Source of the DNA: Desulfovibrio aminophilus DSM 12254
Lineage (GTDB): Bacteria; Desulfobacterota; Desulfovibrionia; Desulfovibrionales; Desulfovibrionaceae
Reading direction: 5' to 3'
NCBI RefSeq assembly: GCF_000422565.1
Contig: NZ_AUMA01000009.1
Span: forward strand, 62,001 to 126,000
DNA: 64,000 bases
Positions 1-8,657 of the stretch are shown here, one piece after another. The position numbers and the translations under genes were made by a program. Numbering within the stretch: position 1 is the stretch's first letter; each line of letters starts with the position of its first letter. Below the pieces are notes generated by a model. That model was not told the origin of the DNA, did not search any database, and was given only the letters and a program-made list of their open reading frames with translations.

Positions 1-333
1 CGTCTGCGCGGCCTCTTCCGCGACGAGATCACGCGCCGGGGCTGGGCCCGCTGGGTGGACCGCAAGCAGGCCACGGGCCTGGTGACCATCACGGTCCGGC
101 GCTACCTGCGCAACACCTCGGTCTACGACCGCAAGGAAGAGACCCTGCGCTACAACGCCACGCTGTACATCTCGGCCCGCGTGACCTCCCCCCTGGACGG
201 CTCCGTGCTCTGGGAGTCCGGCGAGGTCACGCAGACGGAGCCCTTCTTCCGGGGCGAGGAACGCGCGGTGGACGATCTCGTCACCGAGCTGGCCGTGCGC
301 CAGCTGGTGGACCGCATGACCCAGGGATACTAG
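1..333 (+). CDS. lptE: LptE-like LPS-assembly lipoprotein, C-terminal part (cut by window edge)
   Basis: The frame is open from base 1 and ends at TAG 331-333, so about 110 C-terminal residues are visible and the start lies outside the window. The readable part has alternating beta-strand character with an YNATLYISARV segment and a LWESGEV segment, as in LptE-family lipoproteins, which plug the LptD barrel in the outer membrane. Desulfovibrio genomes commonly carry an lptE-like gene directly upstream of holA, and holA follows here after 10 bases. The lipobox cannot be seen. The call rests on fold impression and gene order, so it is moderate; lptD itself is at 30045-32468. Confidence 0.5.
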   Translation, partial: RLRGLFRDEITRRGWARWVDRKQATGLVTITVRRYLRNTSVYDRKEETLRYNATLYISARVTSPLDGSVLWESGEVTQTEPFFRGEERAVDDLVTELAVRQLVDRMTQGY

Positions 334-343
334 GAGGTCCGGC

Positions 344-1330
344 GTGGCCAGGCAGGGCTATTCCCTTCTCGTCTGTCCCGACCCGGTCCTGTTGCGCCGC
401 AGGGTGGAGGCCCAGGCCGCCGCGGGCGGAATGGCCTCGGCCGAACGCAAGGTCTTCTGGGGCGACGAGCCCGATCCCCTGCCCGGAGCCTTCTGGGAGG
501 CCCTGACCCTCAAGAGCCTCTTCTCCAGGCCCAAGATCCTGGTCCTGCGCCGGGCCAACGCCCTCAAGGCCGAGGCCTGGGACCGCCTGGACAAGGCCCT
601 GCGCGCGGCCAATCCCGACGTCTGGGTCTTCCTCTGCCTGGAGGGGGCCTGGGAGCGCAACAAGGCTCCCGTGCCCGCCGTGCTGACCAAGCGCGGCCTC
701 TGGAAGCACGCCGAGTCCTCGGGCTGGGTCTGGCAGTCCCGGGGCCTGGACGAGAAGGGTCTGCGCCTCTTCGTGCGCGACTGGACGGCCGAGCGCTCGC
801 TGACCTTCGAGCCCGGGGCCCAGGAGGCCCTCTGCCGGGCTTTGCCGCTGGACGCCGCGGCCCTCTCCCTGGAGCTGGACAAGCTCGACCTGGCCGCCGG
901 GGACGCCCGCCTCGTGCGCAAGGAGCACGTGGAGCTGGTCCAGGGCGAGGAGGAGATGGACCTCTTCGCGCTCCTGGACGCCCTGGCCAAGGGCGCGTCC
1001 CCGACCCAGATCTGGAAGCGGGTGCTGGACAACCGCGCCGAGTCCGAGGGCATGCTCTTTCCCCTGCTCGGGGCCCTGGCCCGCGAGGTCCGGCTGCTCT
1101 GGATGCTGGCCTCCGGCGAGGAGGACGACCTCAAGGTCCACCCCTACGTGAAGCAGCTCAAGGCCCCCCTGGCCCGCCGCCTGGGCCGTCCCGCGCTGAC
1201 CCGGCTCCTGGACCTGGCCCTGGAGGCCGAGGTGGGCGTCAAGACCGGCGGCCGCAAGCCCGAGCAGGCCCTGGAGCTGCTGGTGGCCGAGCTGACCGGG
1301 ATTCTCGGTCCTGCGAAGGCGCGGCGGTGA
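344..1330 (+). CDS. holA: DNA polymerase III subunit delta
   Basis: This 328-residue protein matches the delta clamp-loader subunit, which opens the beta sliding clamp during replisome loading. It has the family length and the delta pattern: an N-terminal nucleotide-binding-like domain (about residues 5-140), a second domain with the EKGLRLFVRDW and LSLELDKLDLAAG segments typical of delta (about 145-215), and an all-helical C-terminus. The start is GTG at 344 with AGGAGG at 332-337. Its stop overlaps the GTG start of radC (GTGA at 1327-1330), so the two are translationally coupled. It is probably co-transcribed with the upstream LptE-like gene. Confidence 0.88.
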   Translation: MARQGYSLLVCPDPVLLRRRVEAQAAAGGMASAERKVFWGDEPDPLPGAFWEALTLKSLFSRPKILVLRRANALKAEAWDRLDKALRAANPDVWVFLCLEGAWERNKAPVPAVLTKRGLWKHAESSGWVWQSRGLDEKGLRLFVRDWTAERSLTFEPGAQEALCRALPLDAAALSLELDKLDLAAGDARLVRKEHVELVQGEEEMDLFALLDALAKGASPTQIWKRVLDNRAESEGMLFPLLGALAREVRLLWMLASGEEDDLKVHPYVKQLKAPLARRLGRPALTRLLDLALEAEVGVKTGGRKPEQALELLVAELTGILGPAKARR

Positions 1331-2022
1331 GCCCGGCCGAACGCCCGCACTACACCGGCCACCGGACCCGCCTGCGGGAGCGCTTGCAACGCGATCCCTC
1401 GGCCCTGGCGGACTACGAGCTGCTGGAACTTTTCCTGGCCCAGGTTCTGCCCAGGCGGGACACCAAGCCCCTGGCCAAGGCGTTGCTGGAACGCTTCGCC
1501 GGGCTGCCCGGGGTCTTCGCGGCCCCGGAGGCGCGCCTGCTGGAGGTGGACGGTTTCGGTCCCTCCCTGGCCGCGCACTGGACGCTCATCCGCGAACTCT
1601 GGGCCCGGCTCTCGGAAACCGCGCTGCGCTCCCGGGAAGTGCTCCGCGGCCCCGAGGAGGTGGTCCGGGCCGCCCGGGCCCGCTTCGGCCGCTCGGCCTC
1701 GGAGGAGTTCTGGGCCGCCCTGCTGGACAACAAGAACCGTGTCCTGGCCTGGGAGCGGATCAGCCGGGGCACCGTGGACCAGACCGCGGTCTACCCCCGG
1801 GAAGTCCTGGCCCTGGCCCTGAAGCACCAGGCCTCGGGCCTGATTCTGGTGCACAACCATCCCGGCGGCGATCCCACGCCCTCGGAGCCGGACGTGCGCC
1901 TCACCGCGCGGCTGGCCCGGGCCGCCGACGATCTCGGCCTGCGCGTGCTGGACCATCTCATCGTCACCGAGGACCGCCACGCCAGCCTCCAGGAGATGGG
2001 ACTTCTGGAAAAGGGGAGATAA
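1327..2022 (+). CDS. radC: RadC family JAB-domain protein
   Basis: The protein has 231 residues. The N-terminal half carries a helix-hairpin-helix-like segment (LLEVDGFGPSLAAHWTL), and the C-terminal half is a JAB/MPN metalloprotease-like domain with the full JAMM pattern: a glutamate upstream, HNHPGG, and S-E-P-D about eight residues on. The family is widespread; its old DNA-repair role has not held up and its substrate is uncertain. It starts at GTG 1327 overlapping holA and ends two bases before the acylphosphatase start, so it sits mid-operon. Confidence 0.9.
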   Translation: MSPAERPHYTGHRTRLRERLQRDPSALADYELLELFLAQVLPRRDTKPLAKALLERFAGLPGVFAAPEARLLEVDGFGPSLAAHWTLIRELWARLSETALRSREVLRGPEEVVRAARARFGRSASEEFWAALLDNKNRVLAWERISRGTVDQTAVYPREVLALALKHQASGLILVHNHPGGDPTPSEPDVRLTARLARAADDLGLRVLDHLIVTEDRHASLQEMGLLEKGR

Positions 2023-2024
2023 TC

Positions 2025-2300
2025 ATGTCCCATGCTTTGCACTGCGTCGTAGAAGGGAAGGTGCAGGGGGTCTTCTTCCGGGCCTTCACCCGCGACGAGG
2101 CCCTGCGCCTGGGCCTCACCGGCTGGGTCCGCAACCTGGCCGACGGCCGGGTGGAAGCCGTGGCTCGCGGCCCCGAGGCGGCCCTGGCGGCCTTCAAGGA
2201 CTTTCTGCACCGGGGTTCGCCCATGGCCCGGGTGGATTCGGTGCAATGCGAAGCCGTGGACGACCCCGAGGAGTTCAACGGCTTCGAGATCCGCAGGTAG
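2025..2300 (+). CDS. acyP: acylphosphatase
   Basis: This 91-residue protein has the usual size of acylphosphatases, small cytoplasmic enzymes that hydrolyse acyl phosphates such as carbamoyl phosphate. The phosphate-binding loop GKVQGVFFR with its catalytic arginine and the GWVRNL segment with the catalytic asparagine are both intact. It starts two bases after radC stops. It is the last gene before a strong intrinsic terminator at 2369-2390. Confidence 0.93.
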   Translation: MSHALHCVVEGKVQGVFFRAFTRDEALRLGLTGWVRNLADGRVEAVARGPEAALAAFKDFLHRGSPMARVDSVQCEAVDDPEEFNGFEIRR

Positions 2301-2330
2301 CCGGATCGACGCGTTTTTTCCGCCCCCGCA

Positions 2331-2355
2331 CTTGCCATTGCCGCGATCGGCATTA
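2331..2355 (+). promoter_or_regulatory. possible heat-shock (sigma-32-like) promoter for lon
   Basis: CTTGCCA (2331-2337), ten bases, then CGGCATTA (2348-2355) resembles the sigma-32 pattern CTTGAAA / CCCCATnT with partial matches at both elements. It lies between acyP and lon, where a heat-shock promoter would be expected. The match is imperfect and a weak sigma-70 reading of the same bases is possible. Confidence 0.3.
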
Positions 2356-2368
2356 GTTGGGAAGGGTG

Positions 2369-2390
2369 GCGGCCCAAGGCCGCTTTTTTT
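2369..2390 (+). terminator. intrinsic terminator or attenuator between acyP and lon
   Basis: GCGGCC (2369-2374), loop CAA, GGCCGC (2378-2383), then seven T residues (2384-2390). It closes the holA-radC-acyP unit, but also lies downstream of the only promoter-like sequence before lon, so it may act as an attenuator in the lon leader. It also argues against lon starting upstream of it. Confidence 0.75.
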
Positions 2391-2422
2391 CACGAACCCA
2401 ACCCCCAAACGAGGGATGCGCC

Positions 2423-5101
2423 TTGAAGAAGAAGAAATCCCCCATCAAGCCCCTGCCCATGCGCCGCAACGGCTCGGAGCCGCGGGCCGAGGAGGTGGAG
2501 CGGGCCATGTCCGCTCCCGCCGCCGGCTCCGCCTCGCCCGGCGGCCCCCAGGTGGAGTCCGGCGCGGAGGACCGCCTCCAGGCCGAGGCCCAGATCCCCC
2601 AGACCATGCCGGTGCTGCCGGTGCGCGACATCGTGGTCTTCAACTACATGATCCTGCCCCTGTTCGTGGGCCGGGAAAAATCCGTGAAGGCCGTGGACGC
2701 AGCGCTGTCCTCGGACCGCTACATCCTCATCCTGACCCAGAAGGACGAGACCGTGGACGACCCCGGGGCGGACGACCTCTACCAGGTCGGCACCGTGGGC
2801 ATGATCATGCGCATGCTCAAGATGCCCGACGGCCGCCTGAAGGTCCTGGTCCAGGGACTGGCCCGCGCCCGGGTCAAGAACTTCATCCAGTCCGAGCCGT
2901 TCCACATGGCCGAGGTGGAGGCCCTGCCCGAGCAGGAGGTCAAGGAGCTGCGGCCCGAGCACGAGGCCCTCATGCGCACCTCGCGGGAGCAGAGCGACAA
3001 GATCCTCTCCCTGCGCGGCATCTCCTCGGCCGACATCATGGGCGTGCTGAACAACGTCACCGAGCCCGGGCGCCTGGCCGACCTCATCGCCTCCAACCTG
3101 CGCATGAAGGTGGAGGAGGCCCAGAAGATCCTGGAGTGCATCGAGCCCATCAAACGCCTGGAGATGGTCAACACCCAGCTCATGAAAGAGGTCGAAGTGG
3201 CCTCCATGCAGCAGAAGATCCAGAACATGGCGCGCGAGGGCATGGACAAGGCCCAGCGGGACTTCTTCCTGCGCGAGCAGATGAAGGCCATCAAGAAGGA
3301 GCTGGGCGACGAGAGCTCCGAGTCCGAGGAGTTCGAGGAGCTGCGCCGGGCCATCGAGAAGGCCGGGCCGCCCAAGGAGGTCCGCAAGGAGGCCCTCAAG
3401 CAGCTGAACCGCCTGGAATCCATGCACCCCGAGTCCTCCGAGGCCACGGTCATCCGCACCTACCTGGACTGGCTGGTGGAGCTGCCCTGGAAGAAGCTCT
3501 CCCGCGACCGCCTGGACATCAAGGCGGCCAAGACCATCCTGGACGAAGACCACTACGACCTGGAAAAGGTCAAGGAGCGCATCCTCGAATACCTCTCGGT
3601 GCGCAAGCTGAACCCGAAGATGAAGGGCCCGATCCTCTGCTTCGTGGGCCCGCCCGGCGTGGGCAAGACCTCGCTCGGCCGCTCCATCGCGCGCAGCCTG
3701 GGCCGCAAGTTCCACCGCATGTCGCTGGGCGGCATGCGCGACGAGGCCGAAATCCGGGGCCACCGCCGCACCTACATCGGCTCCATGCCCGGGCGCATCG
3801 TCCAGGCCATGAAGCAGTGCGGCACGCGCAACCCGGTGGTCATGCTGGACGAGATCGACAAGCTCGGCGCGGACTTCCGGGGCGACCCCTCGTCGGCCCT
3901 GCTGGAGGTCCTGGACCCGGAGCAGAACTTCTCCTTCACGGACCACTACCTGAACGTGCCCTTCGACCTCTCCAAGGTCATGTTCATCTGCACGGCCAAC
4001 ACCCTGGACACCATCCCGGGGCCGCTGCTGGACCGCATGGAGGTCATCCGCATCCCGGGCTACACCGAGCAGGAAAAGGTTCATATCGCCCGGCGCTTCG
4101 TGCTGCCGCGCCAGGCCAAGGAGAACGGGCTCACCGAAAAGGAGGCCCTGTTCAGCGACGAAACCCTGGCCAAGATCGTCCGCGACTACACGCGCGAGGC
4201 GGGCCTGCGCAACGTGGAGCGCGAGATCGGCTCCATCTGCCGCAAGATGGCCCGCAAGAAGGCCGAGGGCGAGAAGGGCCCGTTCAAGGCCACCCCGGAG
4301 AACCTGCACAAGTACCTGGGCGCGCCCAAGTTCCTGGACGACGAACGGGAGACGGTCCTGCCCCCCGGCGTGGCGGTCGGCTTGGCCTGGACCCCGTACG
4401 GCGGCGAGATCCTGCACATCGAGGTGAGCACCATGCCCGGCACGGGCAAGCTCATCCTCACCGGCAAGCTCGGCGACGTGATGAAGGAGTCGGCCCAGGC
4501 CGCGCTGTCCCTGGCCCGGGCCCGCGCGGACCAGTACGGCATCGCCCCGGACTTCCACGAAAAGCGCGACATCCACATCCACGTCCCGGCGGGCGCCACG
4601 CCCAAGGACGGCCCCTCGGCGGGCGTGACCCTGGTCACGGCGCTCATCTCGGCCCTGTCCGAGACGCCCATCTGCGCGGACCTGGCCATGACCGGCGAGA
4701 TCTCCTTGCGCGGCCGCGTGCTGCCGGTGGGCGGCATCAAGGAGAAGATCCTGGCGGCCGTGTCCCACGGCATGCGCCGGGTGCTCATCCCGAGCCAGAA
4801 CAAGAAGGATCTGGAAGAGGTGCCCGCGGAGCTGCTCAAGCGCATCGAGGTCAAGACCGTGGAGCGCATCGAGGAGATCTGGCCCCTGGCCTGCAAGAAG
4901 GCTCCCGGCAAGGGCGACAAGGCCAAGGCCGCTCCGGCCGAGAAGGCGGCTCCCAAGGCCGCCGCTGAAAAAGCCCCGAAGGCCCCGGCGAAAAAGGCCG
5001 TGGACAAAAAGACCACGGAAAAGAAGACGGCCCCCGCCAAAGCCCCGAAGGGGTCGAAGGGGCCCGGAAAGACCAAGCCCTCGGGGACGAAGAAGAAATA
5101 G
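2423..5101 (+). CDS. lon: ATP-dependent protease Lon with Lys/Ala-rich C-terminal tail
   Basis: Lon is a hexameric cytoplasmic AAA+ serine protease that degrades misfolded and regulatory proteins. Visible domains: N-terminal LON substrate domain (from [12 protein letters not shown]), AAA+ domain with Walker A GPPGVGKT (about 409-416), and a protease domain with catalytic Ser732 in GPSAG and Lys775 in GGIKEK. The chosen start is TTG 2423 (Met-Lys-Lys-Lys-Lys-Ser), with GAGGG seven bases upstream; an in-frame ATG at 2357 would put the terminator hairpin inside the gene. ATG 2459 and 2507 are alternatives. The last about 60 residues after the protease domain are almost entirely K, A, P, T and E, an extension not present in typical Lon. 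Confidence 0.93.
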   Translation: MKKKKSPIKPLPMRRNGSEPRAEEVERAMSAPAAGSASPGGPQVESGAEDRLQAEAQIPQTMPVLPVRDIVVFNYMILPLFVGREKSVKAVDAALSSDRYILILTQKDETVDDPGADDLYQVGTVGMIMRMLKMPDGRLKVLVQGLARARVKNFIQSEPFHMAEVEALPEQEVKELRPEHEALMRTSREQSDKILSLRGISSADIMGVLNNVTEPGRLADLIASNLRMKVEEAQKILECIEPIKRLEMVNTQLMKEVEVASMQQKIQNMAREGMDKAQRDFFLREQMKAIKKELGDESSESEEFEELRRAIEKAGPPKEVRKEALKQLNRLESMHPESSEATVIRTYLDWLVELPWKKLSRDRLDIKAAKTILDEDHYDLEKVKERILEYLSVRKLNPKMKGPILCFVGPPGVGKTSLGRSIARSLGRKFHRMSLGGMRDEAEIRGHRRTYIGSMPGRIVQAMKQCGTRNPVVMLDEIDKLGADFRGDPSSALLEVLDPEQNFSFTDHYLNVPFDLSKVMFICTANTLDTIPGPLLDRMEVIRIPGYTEQEKVHIARRFVLPRQAKENGLTEKEALFSDETLAKIVRDYTREAGLRNVEREIGSICRKMARKKAEGEKGPFKATPENLHKYLGAPKFLDDERETVLPPGVAVGLAWTPYGGEILHIEVSTMPGTGKLILTGKLGDVMKESAQAALSLARARADQYGIAPDFHEKRDIHIHVPAGATPKDGPSAGVTLVTALISALSETPICADLAMTGEISLRGRVLPVGGIKEKILAAVSHGMRRVLIPSQNKKDLEEVPAELLKRIEVKTVERIEEIWPLACKKAPGKGDKAKAAPAEKAAPKAAAEKAPKAPAKKAVDKKTTEKKTAPAKAPKGSKGPGKTKPSGTKKK

Positions 5102-5125
5102 CGCCGCGACCAAACACGGCGTCAC

Positions 5126-5158
5126 GGCCGGGACGGAACCACCGTCCCGGCCTTTTTT
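5126..5158 (+). terminator. intrinsic terminator of lon
   Basis: An 11-bp perfect stem, GGCCGGGACGG (5126-5136) with CCGTCCCGGCC (5142-5152), loop AACCA, followed by six T residues. Confidence 0.93.
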
Positions 5159-5171
5159 CGTTCCGGGAACG

Positions 5172-5197
5172 AAAAAGGCCCCGGCGGAACCGGGGCC
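5172..5197 (-). terminator. intrinsic terminator of the small membrane protein gene
   Basis: On the minus strand GGCCCCGG, a five-base loop and CCGGGGCC are followed by five T residues (plus-strand A run 5172-5176). It faces the lon terminator and ends the unit at 5226-5384. Confidence 0.88.
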
Positions 5198-5225
5198 TTC
5201 TGGCGTCATGGGAAAAAAGAGACCG

Positions 5226-5384
5226 CTACTCGCTCTTGGGCGGCAGGATGACCTTGCTGACCTTGGTCTTGTCCGGAGCGCCGCCGTCGTTCCACTTCAG
5301 GGCGCCGTAGGCCACGCAGAAGACCGAGGCCAGAATGCAGGCCCAGTAGGCCAGGGCGATTTCGACGCTTCCGAATCCGAGCAT
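5226..5384 (-). CDS. small membrane protein of the symporter-accessory type (52 aa)
   Basis: This short gene has ATG at 5384-5382, an AAGGAGG site at 5391-5397, a stop at 5226 and its own terminator. The protein begins MLGFGSVEIALAYWACILA and has one hydrophobic segment (about residues 8-28), then a short polar tail with WNDGG. The opening and the tail resemble small accessory proteins encoded beside sodium:solute symporters in Deltaproteobacteria (from memory of that family). Here no symporter is adjacent: lon lies on one side and a Liv transporter operon on the other, so the partner must be elsewhere or different. The gene is real on signal grounds; the family call is moderate. Confidence 0.75.
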   Translation of the reverse strand: MLGFGSVEIALAYWACILASVFCVAYGALKWNDGGAPDKTKVSKVILPPKSE

Positions 5385-5420
5385 GACGGCCTCCTTCGAC
5401 GGGTCGGTGTTCCTCGTGTG

Positions 5421-5449
5421 ATCTAGTCCCGGCCGCTTCGTCCTGTCAA
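5421..5449 (-). promoter_or_regulatory. sigma-70-like promoter for the 52-aa membrane protein
   Basis: On the minus strand a perfect TTGACA (5449-5444), 17-base spacer and CTAGAT (5426-5421) lie about 40 bases upstream of the start codon. The -10 is weak. Confidence 0.45.
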
Positions 5450-5489
5450 GAACGCGCGCGAAGAGACCGACGTGGACGGCCGAACCCCG

Positions 5490-5519
5490 TTGACAGGTCG
5501 AACCGTTTTGGGCAGGAAT
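5490..5519 (+). promoter_or_regulatory. possible promoter of the liv operon
   Basis: Perfect TTGACA at 5490-5495 with AGGAAT (5514-5519) at 18 bases. The -10 is poor, so this is tentative. A GCCGGG/CCCGGC hairpin follows in the leader (about 5534-5555). Confidence 0.35.
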
Positions 5520-5590
5520 AAGTACTCACTTTAAGCCGGGTTCAGCGCCCGGCGCACCCCATCGACGTTGACAGGACCGGAGGTTTTCCC

Positions 5591-6733
5591 ATGACGATCG
5601 CGCGAGCCGCCGCCCTCGCCCTGGCCGCCTTGCTGGCCCTCGCGGGCTGCTCCAAGGAATCTGACAGCGTGAAGATCGGCGCGGTGCTCTCCGTCACCGG
5701 CCCGGCCTCCTTCCTGGGCGAGCCGGAGAAGAACACCCTGCTCATGCTCCAGGACGAGATCAACGCCAAGGGCGGCGTCGAGGGCCGCAAGCTGGAGATC
5801 GTGGTCTACGACGACGAATCCGACGTGAACAAGTGCGTCATGGCCGCCAGGAAGCTCCTGGACCAGGACAAGGTGGTCGCCGTGCTCGGCCCGAGCATAT
5901 CCGGCAACACCCTGGCCATCATGAAGCTCTTCGGCCCGGCCAAGACCCCTCTGGTCTCCTGCTCGGCCTCGGAAAAGATCATCTCCCCGGTGGATCCCTG
6001 GGTCTTCAACACGCCGCAGCTGGACCGCCACGCCGTGCTGCGTATCCTCCAGGACGCCAAGAAGAAGGGCTACGCCAAGATCGCCATCCTCACCGTGTCC
6101 GACGGCTACGGCCAGTCCGGCCGGGCCGTGCTCCAGGAGCTGACGCCCGCCCAGGGCCTGACCCTGGTGGCCGACGAGGTTTTCGGCCCCAAGGACACGG
6201 ACATGACCGCCCAGCTGACCAAGATCAAGGCCGCCGCTCCGGACGCCATCATCTGCTGGGGCACCAACCCCGGCCCGGCCGTGGTGGCCCGCAACCGCGT
6301 CCAGCTGGGCATCGACACGCCGCTCTACATGAGCCACGGCGTGGCCTCCAAGAAGTTCATCGAACTGGCCGGGGACGCCGCCGAGGGCATCGTCCTGCCC
6401 GCCGGGCGGCTCATCGTGGCCGGGCAGCTTCCCGACGACAACCCCCAGAAGGCCCTGCTGGTCGGCTACGCCGAGCAGTACGCCAAGCGCTTCAACGCCC
6501 CGGTGTCCACCTTCGGCGGCCACGGCTGGGACGCGCTCATGCTCACCGTGAACGCCATCCGCGCGGGCAAGTCGGCCAAGCCCCAGGACATCCGCGACAA
6601 CCTGGAGAAGACCTCCGGGTTCCCGGGCACGGCGGGCATCTACACCTACTCGCCGACGAACCACAACGGCCTGGACGAAAACGCCTTCGTCATGGTCGTC
6701 ATCAGCAAGGGCGACTGGAAGATCGCGGAGTAG
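5591..6733 (+). CDS. livK: branched-chain/aryl amino-acid ABC transporter, substrate-binding lipoprotein
   Basis: A 380-residue periplasmic binding protein of the Leu/Ile/Val type I fold. It has a signal peptide ending in a lipobox (LALAGC, Cys at about residue 19), so it is membrane-anchored by lipid. Family features follow: VKIGAVLSVTGPASFLG near the start, INAKGG at about 55, YDDESD at about 70 and VLGPSISGNT at about 100. It captures substrate for the permeases encoded next. Ligand specificity cannot be read; the PaaK-type ligase in the operon makes an aromatic or aryl-acid substrate plausible. GGAGG precedes the ATG at 5591. Confidence 0.88.
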   Translation: MTIARAAALALAALLALAGCSKESDSVKIGAVLSVTGPASFLGEPEKNTLLMLQDEINAKGGVEGRKLEIVVYDDESDVNKCVMAARKLLDQDKVVAVLGPSISGNTLAIMKLFGPAKTPLVSCSASEKIISPVDPWVFNTPQLDRHAVLRILQDAKKKGYAKIAILTVSDGYGQSGRAVLQELTPAQGLTLVADEVFGPKDTDMTAQLTKIKAAAPDAIICWGTNPGPAVVARNRVQLGIDTPLYMSHGVASKKFIELAGDAAEGIVLPAGRLIVAGQLPDDNPQKALLVGYAEQYAKRFNAPVSTFGGHGWDALMLTVNAIRAGKSAKPQDIRDNLEKTSGFPGTAGIYTYSPTNHNGLDENAFVMVVISKGDWKIAE

Positions 6734-6790
6734 CGGCGCGGGGGCCGGGAGGCGACCCCTTCCGGCCCCGCCCGAATCCGGACGCGGCGC

Positions 6791-7672
6791 ATGGACCCGG
6801 CGAGCATCCTGCAATACTGCATCACCGGCCTGACCGTGGGCAGCACCTACGGCCTGGCCGCCCTCGGCTTCACCATCATCTTCAACACCACCGGAGTGAT
6901 CAACTTCGCCCAGGGCGAATTCGTCATGCTCGGCGGCATGGTCAGCGTCTTCGCCCTGCGCGGAATGGGCCTGCCCGAGCCCGTGGCCGTGGCCCTGGCC
7001 GTGCCGGTCGTGACCCTGGCGGGCGCGCTGGTGGAACGCCTGGTCATCCGCCCGGCCTCGGGGCGACCGGCCATGGACCTGATCATCATCACCATCGGCG
7101 TGTCCATCCTCCTCCGGGGCTTGGTCATGCTCGTCTGGGGCAAGGACACCCACGCCCTGCCGCCCTTCTCCGGCGAGACGCCCATCCCCTTCCTCGGCGC
7201 GGCGCTCATGCCCCAGAGCCTCTGGGTGCTCTCCATCACCCTGGCGCTGCTGGCCGGGCTCAAGTACTTCTTCTCCGCCACCCTGCACGGCAAGGCCATG
7301 CTGGCCTGCTCCCACGACGCCAAGGCCGCCTCCCTGGTGGGCATCGGCGTGCGGCGCATGGTGCTCCTCTCGTTCATGATCTCGGCCTTCGTCGGGGCCG
7401 TGGGCGGGGTCATCCTCGCGCCCCTGACCATGACCAGCTTCGACGTGGGCGTGCTCCTGGGACTCAAGGGCTTCGCCGCCTGCATCCTGGGCGGTCTGGG
7501 CAACCCCTTCGGCGCGGCCGCCGGGGGCCTGATCCTGGGCGTGCTGGAGTCCCTGGGCGCGGGCCTGATCTCCTCGGCCTACAAGGACGCCATCGCCTTC
7601 GTCATCCTCCTGGCCCTGCTCTTCGTCCGGCCCTCGGGCCTGTTCGGCGCCAAGGACGCCAAGCGGGTCTGA
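6791..7672 (+). CDS. livH: ABC transporter permease, LivH family
   Basis: This 293-residue inner-membrane protein has about eight hydrophobic segments and the LivH signatures TVGSTYGLAALGFTII near the N-terminus, NFAQGEFVMLG at about 38-48, and the cytoplasmic loop with HGKAMLACSHDAKAASL (about 165-180) that couples to the ATPase. It pairs with LivM to form the channel. It begins 57 bases after livK and the stop is one base before livM, consistent with one transcript. Confidence 0.92.
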   Translation: MDPASILQYCITGLTVGSTYGLAALGFTIIFNTTGVINFAQGEFVMLGGMVSVFALRGMGLPEPVAVALAVPVVTLAGALVERLVIRPASGRPAMDLIIITIGVSILLRGLVMLVWGKDTHALPPFSGETPIPFLGAALMPQSLWVLSITLALLAGLKYFFSATLHGKAMLACSHDAKAASLVGIGVRRMVLLSFMISAFVGAVGGVILAPLTMTSFDVGVLLGLKGFAACILGGLGNPFGAAAGGLILGVLESLGAGLISSAYKDAIAFVILLALLFVRPSGLFGAKDAKRV

Positions 7673-7673
7673 G

Positions 7674-8657
7674 ATGGGCGGCTTCCGCGTCGACGCCCTG
7701 CGGCTCTGCGCCCTGGCCGCCGCCCTGGCCCTGGCCCCCCTGGTGCTGTCCGGCGGCTACCACCTCACGGTCCTGACCATGTGCTGCCTGCACGCCATGA
7801 TCGCCGTGGGCCTGAACCTCCTGGTGGGCCACGCCGGGCAGATATCCCTGGGCCACGCCGGATTCTACGGCCTGGGGGCCTACACCACGGCCGTGCTCAC
7901 CTCGACCCTCGGCCTGCCCGTGCCCCTGGGCATGGCCGCCGGGGTGCTGGCCGCCGCGGCCGTGGCCTTCCTGGTGGGCGTCCCCTCGCTCAAGCTCACC
8001 GGCCACTACCTGGCCATGGCCACGCTGGGTTTCGGAATCATCCTCTCCATCCTCTTCAACGAAACCGTGGCGATCACCGGCGGCCCCTCGGGCTTCACCG
8101 GCATTCCCCGCCCGGCCGTGGCCGGAACGCCGCTGGGCGATCTGGCCTACTACTTCATCGTCGCCGGGTCGCTCTGCCTGGTCCTGCTCCTGTCCCTGAA
8201 CCTCCTCCACTCCCGCCTGGGCCGGGCCCTGCGCGCCCTGCACACCTCGGAAAAGGCGGCCCAGGCCATGGGCATCGACGTGGCCCGCCACAAGCTCTTC
8301 GTCTTCGTGCTCTCGGCGGGCTTCGCCGGGCTGGCCGGGGTGCTCTACGCCCACTACCTGACCTTCATCGCCCCGGCCTCCTTCGGCTTCTCCTTCTCAG
8401 TGGAGCTCATCGTCATGGTCGTGCTCGGAGGCATGACCAGCCTCCTCGGCTCGGTGCTGGGGGCCTTCTTTCTGACCGTGCTGCCGGAGTTCCTGCGCGT
8501 CTTCGAGAACGTGGAGGTGCTCCTCTTCGGCCTGATCCTCGTGCTCTGCATGCTCTACCTGCCCGGCGGGCTGGCGGGCGGCTTGGCCGCGCTGACGGAA
8601 CGGCTCCGCCGGACGGCCCGGGAACGGACGCGTTCCGGGGAGGCCGCCGATGGCTGA
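7674..8657 (+). CDS. livM: ABC transporter permease, LivM family
   Basis: This 327-residue polytopic membrane protein has LivM family marks: AVGLNLLVGHAGQISLGHAG (about 43-62), FYGLGAYTTAVL, and the ATPase-coupling loop with GRALRALHTSEKAAQAMGI (about 182-200). It is the partner permease of LivH. Its C-terminal Arg-rich cytoplasmic tail overlaps the start of livG by eight bases (8650-8657), so translation is coupled. Confidence 0.92.
   Translation: MGGFRVDALRLCALAAALALAPLVLSGGYHLTVLTMCCLHAMIAVGLNLLVGHAGQISLGHAGFYGLGAYTTAVLTSTLGLPVPLGMAAGVLAAAAVAFLVGVPSLKLTGHYLAMATLGFGIILSILFNETVAITGGPSGFTGIPRPAVAGTPLGDLAYYFIVAGSLCLVLLLSLNLLHSRLGRALRALHTSEKAAQAMGIDVARHKLFVFVLSAGFAGLAGVLYAHYLTFIAPASFGFSFSVELIVMVVLGGMTSLLGSVLGAFFLTVLPEFLRVFENVEVLLFGLILVLCMLYLPGGLAGGLAALTERLRRTARERTRSGEAADG

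Noticed and set aside
2390-5209. A 939-codon open frame on the minus strand opposite lon
   Set aside because: It is a shadow of lon caused by high GC and third-position bias; the plus strand has all Lon motifs, a ribosome site and a terminator.
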